Source: Gnetum montanum (lineage: Eukaryota > Streptophyta > Gnetopsida > Gnetales > Gnetaceae). From it: a stretch of DNA of 27,194 nucleotides. Both the position numbers and the translations under genes were made by a program. Numbering within the stretch: the first letter of the stretch is position 1; every line of letters starts with the position of its first letter. The notes beneath the pieces are model-generated. The model saw only the letters and a list, made by a program, of their open reading frames with translations. It was not told the DNA's origin and made no database searches. Location of the stretch: contig MNCI01007588.1 in NCBI GenBank assembly GCA_015680685.1, positions 365,478-392,671 of the forward strand, read 5' to 3'. Positions 20,538 through 27,194 of the stretch are shown one piece after another.

Positions 20538-20546
20538 TACCCCCAT
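20538..20546 (-). other. polypurine tract of A2
   Basis: ATGGGGGTA on the minus strand, directly before the LTR start TGATGAATC. It is identical to the tract of element B. Between it and the third ORF stop (20547-20718) nothing else is recognisable. Confidence 0.8.
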
Positions 20547-20718
20547 GATTGAATAAAAACTCATCCTTGAGTCAAACAAAATAAGGAACAAGTTCATTCG
20601 ATTACAACAGTGGATAGGTATGGGATTATTGAATGATCATGGATTGTTTAATTCCACAGTGTGGGATTAGACAAAACAAAATTTGGACACCAACACAATA
20701 ATAAAAAACTTGCGAAAC

Positions 20719-23495
20719 TCATGTGGTTCTTGGTGGTGCTGGCTCCTCCATGAGCGTCTTTCCTTTGTCTTGTGCTCCAGCCTTTTGAAATGGATACCTT
20801 TGAAGAAGCACCTAAATTTTTTCCTCTTCTATCTGAGAATCATGAGCCATCTATGCTAATGTTCCAATGTTTGATGGAGCTAACACTTCCCACAGACACA
20901 GTAGTTGCGGGAACATTTGATTGGCCTTGAGATACCATGCCTCAAATAGCTATTGTTCCTCTTCATAGGCTCTGGCTTTTTCTTTGAGTTCTTGGTAATC
21001 TGTAAGCCATCAAGCCAAATCTATTGCTACATCTTTTTAACCTTAGTAGCTAGCCTTTAACACCTCTAATTCAGAGTTTGCTACTTCTAATTTTTGCAAT
21101 GTCTTCTTATGTTCTGCAATCTCTGTCTCATATTTAGCATAGGTGGTAGCTACCTACTTCTTGAGCTTAGTTCTTGGGTGCCCTACTATTAACATGATTA
21201 AGTTGGCATACCATAGATTTGCCAACTCCATGTACTCTGTTAAGTCTTGAATCTGCAAGTCTCGACTTTTTAATTCTTCTTGGTGGATGAAGGCATATGT
21301 ATCCAGTATGGCTTGCCAATCAGTGTGTTGAGCACTAAAAGAATTAATATGGGCCTTAGCCATATGAATCTCCATTTCAATGATTTCCTTGTACATTCCC
21401 ACTTGGTCATGGAAGTGCTCTTTTAACTTCTCGTGCTTGTTGGCCTAATTTTGCCACACACTTATTTCTATGGTTGTCTTTTGTTGGATGGCGTGGACCT
21501 CCTTCATGGAAAGGGTTCTATTCTCTCTAGCCAAGCAATTCATGTCTTGGTTAACCCGAACTAGTTGTTTTTGCATTTGTTGACAACTTTCTTTGGGAAC
21601 ATTCTTCTATTTCTCAACTATTGTCAATTGAAGATTTTTAGCACCAAGTAATTTATTTTCCTCTTGTAAGGCCTTCAAAGCTTTAACATGTGCATATGTC
21701 TAAGCTTGTGCCTTTGAAGAATCCCAATCAGCCTGTTCCTTTTCCCTTGCCACCTTTTTATTTTCTTCCAACAATTTATTCAATTGCTCAGTTCTAAAAA
21801 TGTCTAATTGGTCAACTATGATAAATTGGGAAGGATCCCGTCATTCAGCTTATAGGGTGACAAGTTTTCTTTGCAATCTTTGCAACTCTCCTTCTGCATG
21901 CTCAGCCTTAACTTCAACCATGACCAATTTTCCTTTGGTGGAAATAAGATCTGATTGTGCTATGGTGACATCTTGGGGAATGTCAAATAAGGATGTCATA
22001 ACTTTTCCTATTTGCAGCAAGTGATCCAAAGCATCCTCATGTTCCGTAGGAGTCATTGAGGGACTAGCCAAAGCTTGAGCATCACGTGCTTCTATGAAAT
22101 CTACCGATGGCACAACAAGAACGTCAAATGATTCTTTGATGTGGTCTATGACCACCTCTACTATGCTTGTTGCATCCTAGTGCTACATGACCACCACCGT
22201 GGCTCTTTCACTAGTTTCCAACCTGACCTGGAAAGATGCAGCATTTCCAAAGATTTGCTAAGACCATTGGGATTCTTCTCCTGAAATCAATGAAATATGT
22301 CCACTTGTAGGGTCAGCTAAAACAGTGGGCTATACGACATCATCAATGACCTTGAATAAGTTTTAGGCATCATGGCTTTCCCAACTAACTGTCTAGGTGA
22401 TTTTTCGAAGATGACTAATAGATGGTCGATAGTCTTGTTGTGGCTGTGGTGATTATTGGACTTGCCAACTTATGGGTTGTGTGTTGGGCCTTGCTTCCTG
22501 TTGTTGGTTGGGTCCTACCGTTTGAGGCGTAGTGGGCCCAATCGTTTGCTCTTCCTCTCGTTCTAACTACTCACCAGCATCTTTCCTAGGCATCAACTAT
22601 TTGAGCAATTCAACATATGAAGCGTTTTGGGCTTTTCTAGGAACATCATTTGTGTAGCCCAAGATCCTGTCACATCTACAAAACTTCTTGATATGGCAAG
22701 GGAAAGGCAAAGAAAGCTTCCCTATCTTCCTTTCTTTAGACTACCTTAATATCCCCATCAGATATAAATGGGGTAGATTCGCATTAAATTTTTCCATTAA
22801 AATCACACTGCCTCGCACCACATAAGTAGATAATCTATTTAAACCTTTGATGGGGAAAAGGTGATAAGTGTCAATCTTAAAGTAGATCCTCTTTTCTAGG
22901 GTCAATTCTCCATAAACTTTATTCTCCTTGTCGTAGGCCCATTTCAACCATAATTTCCTTGCATTTGCATCTAAGTGAGTGGACAAATGAGTAACTTTTG
23001 ATCCCTCATTTGGAAGATTTAGGACCTCTGCAATGGCCTTTGCAGAAAAATCAATGGAGACACCACCTACATTGACAATGATGCCTTCCTCCTTGTCGTG
23101 CCAAAATTGATATGTTTCACCCAAATACCAATCACTACTCTTTAAGAGGATGGGCCATAGTGGAGATGCCTTTAGTTGAGTAATACTAGTTCAGGGGCAA
23201 ACTCAATAAAAGGCCCAAAATTGAGCTCCACTATCACAGCTACAAGGATGGGCTTCTCCCAAATGGCTTGGAGACATTTAGGGGACAGCATAAGATGTTG
23301 CCCTAGTTTCAAGGCTCTAATGTCGTCACCTTCTACATGGCTAGATTGCACTAGTGCATGGGTTTCTTAATGAATGCTGAATGAGTGGGCCTCCTGCTCT
23401 GCATGTTCTACTCGAGGTTGCTAGCCTCTGCCTTCTCTCAAGCATTTAGTTGCACCTTGAGAAGGTCCTCCTTGCTATCCTCTTTTAGGGGCCAT
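20719..23495 (-). pseudogene. third ORF (env position) of A2, coiled-coil protein, broken
   Basis: It starts at ATG 23495-23493 (MAPKRG, then a stop) right after a predicted splice acceptor and ends at TGA 20721-20719 (EEPAPPRTT). It is about 925 codons with stops; the longest clean pieces are 23124-22741, 22155-21850 and 21402-21154. The first of these reads VGGVSIDFSAKAIAEVLNLP and later TYVVRGSVILMEKFNANLPH, resembling the putative plant transposon protein domain. The C-terminal half (about 22155-20950) is heptad-rich, for example YMELANLWYANLIMLI, LQKLEVANSELEVLKA and TDYQELKEKARA. These align one for one with the B protein. No clear membrane segment. Function unknown. Confidence 0.78.
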
Positions 23496-23745
23496 CTATA
23501 AACATACAAAGATTGATTGTTAGTAAGGTTATTTAAAGAAATTTAATTATCTCATACCTTGCTCATTACCTGTAATAAATGTTTAATTCTTTGCTTAGTG
23601 TGATTCTAGAGTTAGAAATTTTTCAAGGATGTTGCCCTAAAAGTTTAATGTTGGACCTAATCTATTTAGGTGACTCATATAATAATTTAGATGACTTGGG
23701 TAAAGGATGAAAATTAGTTTGGCATGAATTTTTAATGGTACTTAC
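23496..23745 (-). other. predicted leader intron before the third ORF of A2
   Basis: Minus strand: donor AGGG|GTAAGTACC at 23745, a near-perfect match to the U1 consensus, and acceptor GTTTATAG|ATGG ending at 23496. A branch-like CTAAC at 23523-23519 starts 28 nt before the exon boundary, as in element B. About 250 bp, compared with 307 bp in B. Confidence 0.62.
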
Positions 23746-24008
23746 CCCTATGGTATCCTTTCAGCAATAGAAAATTTTGAAAAAATTATCCACAAGTTCT
23801 ATGCTACCCCTCCTCCACGACTAAGTTAAACACTTCAAGTTTAATTATGTTCAATTGGAAAAGAAATCAAAGCATCAAAGAGAGAAATATTGAAAGTTAA
23901 ATTTAGACTTGCAAATCACGAAAAATTGTGGAATAAAATTTGAACAACTCCCCCCACGTCAATTGTTGAAAATGATGTGTGTAGTGTGCAGGGGTCCCAC
24001 GTATATAC

Positions 24009-24086
24009 TTTTTATAGACGCGATATTGAGTATGCACTATTGTATACCCAATATCGCGTTAGACCCGATATTGGGTACCTGATATC
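24009..24086 (-). promoter_or_regulatory. internal promoter upstream of the third ORF of A2
   Basis: TATAAAAA on the minus strand at 24016-24009. Family-A hexamers lie upstream at 24022, 24036, 24050, 24067 and 24081, with 14-bp steps except one of 17. The dyad GATATTGGGTACCTGATATC (24067-24086) is palindromic apart from transitions. The five-hexamer pattern (14, 14, 17, 14) is close to that of the A1 LTR (14, 20, 14, 17). No LTR ends surround it. The gap from array to TATA box is only 5 bp, unlike the 18 bp of the LTRs. Confidence 0.74.
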
Positions 24087-25530
24087 GCATCTCAACTAGG
24101 ATGGGGTACTTAGTAGAATTAATGATTTTTCAAGTTTTAGGGCTAAAATTGAAGGATTTGAGGTAGATTCAAAAGGTCTGGGGTAAGGGCAAGTGGAAAT
24201 TGAGGCACTGAAAGTGTGATGAAGTTGAATCATAAAATAAACTTATTTGAAAAAGATGAGAACAAAGGACATGTAGTGGTTCTAAAGAACATTCAATTAA
24301 AATGATAATAAAGGAAAGAATGGATTTGGCAATGGAGTACTTGGAGGATATAAAATGATGTGGTGATGTGCAACAAGTATAAATTACAAAAGGCACGCAA
24401 GTGGGTCCTCCCCAAAGTAGGTTCCAACCTATAATGCCCTTGTGTAACCACGTCTTAAAATGTCCGTAGGCACTAGAAGGATTAAATGCAACCTGCACTT
24501 CTGCAACAAAACACACACATGTTAAGTACCACTGCTATATGAGGTATGAATTCTATGAAACACAAGATACAAGTTAGAAGTACTTAGACCATGAGATGAG
24601 ATGAATTGTAGAAGGGATTGCAGAGATTGGGGGGTGAGGTAACTTGCCTGGGGCATAATGAATCCTACGTGTTGTGCATGATTAAAATATGATTAGCCTT
24701 TCGATCCAAGATCAAAACCAAGTCCATACCTCTTATCAGTGACATCACATTGTTTCATCCCAATGATAGACAACCATAAGAGCATCATGATAGCAAGGTG
24801 TACGATCAGTTGGAATTTTGCACAAGGGAGAAGTGATTTGAATTTGTTTGCAACACATTTTTCTTGTGCTTTTCTTTTCTACTTCATTTCTTTCTTTTCT
24901 TCTTACTTTCTTCTTCTTTTCTCTCTCTCTTCTCTCTTTTTTCTTCTTTTTTTTTCTTTTGGCCACTTTTGCACTTGGTCTTTCCTGAGGGTAATCTAAA
25001 GAAGCTAACAACCTTTAGGCATGGGTGCATGTCTTTCTAGTGGAACCCCCCTAGAACAGCATTGCATTCCTTTCTTAAGTGCCTTTATTACTACTCTTAC
25101 TCCCATTGTTCGTTAGATCTACAAGAATCTTAGTACAACCAAGTTGCATGATAGCACATATAGATGTCACCAAAGAGAATCCATAAGTCCCCTTGATGTT
25201 AAACCCTTGTCATTCCCTCTTAGTTTGTCACTCTTCACTCTGGGCATAATGAGTACAAAGTTACTTTAAGTTTTGCTAATAATAAGAATATCATCATACC
25301 TAGAGCAAGAACCTCTTATTAATAGAATGGGTGGGTGGATTTTGTGGGCTCACTATCCAAATAATTAGTCACTTGTGACTCAATAACATAGAACAACACC
25401 TCAACTGACTAGTTACATGATTATTTTATTCACAGATGAGATTACTCACAAAAGATAAAACGAGAAATTAGAAAACAAAAAATTGTAAAACCAAAGAAAA
25501 GAAAAAACATTTACTAATTCTGCTTGTTGA
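24087..25530 (-). other. non-coding spacer between gag and third ORF, A2
   Basis: No protein motif. The block at 25041-25012 matches the post-integrase spacer of element B (11956-11986). The spacer therefore corresponds to the region after integrase, although here it follows gag. It includes a long pyrimidine tract on the plus strand. Confidence 0.68.
24866..24962 (+). repeat. polypyrimidine tract in the A2 spacer
   Basis: Nearly pure T/C on the plus strand (A/G-rich on the element's sense strand), with runs such as ctctctctcttctctc and ttttttttt. A Lys/Arg-rich open frame across it on the minus strand is an artefact of the base composition. Confidence 0.85.
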
Positions 25531-27194
25531 ATGCGGGGTATCCCCCATGACTAAACCTTTGATCATGGCGAGAATTAATAAATGGAAACTTAGGATCCAT
25601 GCATGTTGGAAATATTAGGGTCCGATCATATCCAAACCACTAGGTGTCTTTTGGTGTAGTGGCAAGGACATACCCAAATTGGGATTCACACACTTGATTA
25701 AAGTAAGAATAGTAGGGTAGATTATAAGATGTAGTCATGTGGTAAGAAGTTGACCCACTATGGCACCCATGACCATAAGATGGTATGTAAGGATCAATAT
25801 GTTTCCTCGTGTTGTTATATTCATTAGGCTACATGGTTGTTGGAGTATTAATTGGTGGCTTGGATAAGGTAAGAGGTGTTAAGTTTGAAGGGGAAGGTGC
25901 ATCACTGTGTTGGGCTTGTGCTGAGTTGGAGGATGCAGTGGTTTTACAATCATGTTGTCTCTTTCTATGGTCATGCCTAAAGGAAGGATGCTTTCAACAT
26001 TATGGAGGACTCCCACTATTGTTGACAGTAGCAACGCAAGTAATGTTTGTTGGTTGGTGCTGTGGTGCAAAACCTTCTAGTACAACTGGTGGCAATGTAG
26101 AAGGAGGTGAAGGAGGAGAATATTGAGAGTAAGGAGGAGTGTAAGGAACATGAGGTGGTGATCTCGCAGTAGAGGACATGGGTTGATGATACTCGGGGGA
26201 GTGGTAATGACGAGGTGAAGTAGAGGATGTTGATCCAATTGGAGAAACATGGTGTTAAACATAATAAGCACTTGGTTTTAGGTGATATGAAGGATGTGGC
26301 TAGTTTGGCGATGGCCTCCCCCATGACTGGTGGTTTTTCCACCACGGTTGAGCACAATACTTTTGTACAAAATTTGGATGTAGCATTCCTCCCCAATGCT
26401 CACGTAGATGTGAAAACATTGGGCATTGGCCTCTGGGGTGATTGTACAGGCAAACATCACATTGATACTTATGATTTGTGGTTGAGCGCCTATCCTCATT
26501 TTCTTTAATCCTTCTTTCTGATGGTTGAATGATGCTCTATCTTTTTTCTAGGTTTGGTATCCTCTATTTGTTTTGGTCATCAAAGTTATCTTGTGTGAGG
26601 CTCCCTCTAATAAGGTTTGCATATTCTCCACATTTTTCATGTACCCACTCCATCATCTTGTTGATCTTTGCCTTGATTTCATCTAGCAATTTTAGTATTG
26701 GCAAAGGTGGGGATAGTTTCACCTCCTCTAGGTGAGTTGATTTCTCCTCTTCATAATTATGGACCTTTGTTATTTCAAGAGTTTGGTCTTGTTGAGATTT
26801 TTTAACATTCTCCCATTTGGCTATTTCTCCTTCTTCTTTTGCTACCCACTTAATAAGCTCTTGGAATTCATGGGTTCGTAGTTTATATAGTTGACCTAGG
26901 GCATACATCCCTAGGGTCTCCCTTGTCTCATTATGGAGCCCATCCATGATGTGATACATTAGCCTTTCCTTGGAGAACCCATGGCCTGGGCATTCATTTA
27001 ACAAAGAGTAATATCTTTCTAAGGCCATGTCCAAGGGTTCATGTTGTCTTGTTTCCACTCTTGGATTTGTCTCCTCAAGGTCGACACTCTTACATAGGTT
27101 TGATATCTTTCGTTGAAGAGGTTTACCATTGTAGGCCAATGGTGAATTGAATTTGGTTTTAAAGACTTGTACCACATTTTTGCTTGGCCAACGA
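25531..27194 (-). pseudogene. gag: gag of A2, partial at the window edge, broken
   Basis: At the edge the frame reads WYKSLKPNSIHHW, FNERYQTYVRVSTLRRQIQEWKQ; it then shifts at about 27055 into PLDMALERYYSLLNECPGHGF, LRTHEF-ELI and VAKEEGEIAKWENV. This matches A1 gag (YYTLLHRCLGHGY, VAKEEG). The open frame 27175-26564 uses the true frame only after the shift. The zinc knuckle lies at 26461-26423: C-DV-C-LYN-H-PRGQ-C (CX2CX3HX4C). It is followed by a Pro/Ser/Tyr/His-rich tail (SPEYHQPMSS, SPPHVPYTPPYSQYSPPSPP) running with stops to about 25540. Where element B goes on to protease, A2 passes straight into the spacer. Confidence 0.85.

Larger units (their letters stand above)
19677..27194 (-). 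mobile_element. Ty3/gypsy element A2, 3' part, lacking pol
   Basis: Minus strand, cut by the right window edge. From the edge leftwards: gag with zinc knuckle (27194 to about 25531), spacer, internal promoter (24086-24009), leader intron, third ORF (23495-20719), polypurine tract and 3' LTR (20537-19677). No protease, RT, RNase H or integrase motif is found between gag and the spacer, so about 4 kb are missing compared with element B. The frames are longer than in B, which suggests less decay. It is not the same insertion as A1: A1 shows a 5' LTR with PBS, this one a 3' LTR. Confidence 0.82.

Noticed and set aside
24745-25011. Lys/Arg/Glu-rich frame on the minus strand and the overlapping plus-strand frame
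   Set aside because: Both are by-products of the polypyrimidine tract; no domain and no conservation with the B spacer.
25809-26499. Several open frames on both strands
   Set aside because: Shadows of the gag zinc-knuckle and Pro-rich tail of A2, which reads in another frame with stops.
1-27194. CRISPR array, bacterial operon, tRNA or rRNA genes
   Set aside because: The repeats are LTR palindromes, not spaced CRISPR repeats. No cloverleaf or rRNA segment was seen; the tRNA-Asp-like strings are primer-binding sites.

Overview
This is plant nuclear DNA, almost certainly a heterochromatic, repeat-filled stretch of a large seed-plant genome. I see no host gene, tRNA or rRNA. Everything I can name is a retrotransposon or part of one. 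Most reading frames are broken by stops and frameshifts. The species cannot be told from this window.

Layout. (1) 1-2962, minus strand: the 5' end of a Ty3/gypsy element (A1) with 5' LTR, tRNA-Asp-type primer-binding site and broken gag; its pol lies off the left edge. (2) 2963-3399: a piece of an old L1-type LINE (minus strand) carrying the stretch between endonuclease and reverse transcriptase. (3) 3400-17212, plus strand: a complete but dead 13.8-kb Ty3/gypsy element (B) flanked by the 5-bp duplication TAGAA. Its order is LTR, PBS, gag, protease, RT, RNase H, integrase, spacer, internal promoter, third ORF, polypurine tract, LTR. (4) 8795-10482: a 1.69-kb solo LTR (C) inside B's integrase, flanked by the duplication AGGGA; removing it restores the integrase zinc-finger reading. 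(5) 17213 to about 19030: the other half of the LINE (endonuclease and ORF1), continuous with 2963-3399 once B is removed. (6) About 19030-19676: AT-rich, unassigned. (7) 19677-27194, minus strand: the 3' part of a second family-A element (A2) with 3' LTR, polypurine tract, third ORF, its leader intron and promoter, spacer and gag, but no protease-RT-integrase.

A PBS matching tRNA-Asp, gag-pol followed by an extra ORF in the env position, and the LTR ends place A and B near the Athila/Calypso lineage. The nesting order is: LINE first, then A1 and B into it, then C into B.

The most interesting signal is regulatory. Families A and B each carry, upstream of the LTR TATA box, arrays of a 20-bp palindromic unit (6-bp palindrome, 8-bp palindrome, 6-bp palindrome; 14-bp period). 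The geometry is shared but the sequence differs completely: GATATC/GCGTACGC in A, GTCRAC/GAGGCCTC-like in B. In all four LTRs exactly 18 bp separate array and TATA box. Each family carries a second copy of its own array plus TATA box inside the element, just upstream of the third ORF, followed by a predicted leader intron whose branch-like CTAAC and AG lie at the same spacing in both. This suggests a separately transcribed, spliced third ORF under a promoter matched to the LTR, possibly controlled by one family-specific DNA-binding factor.
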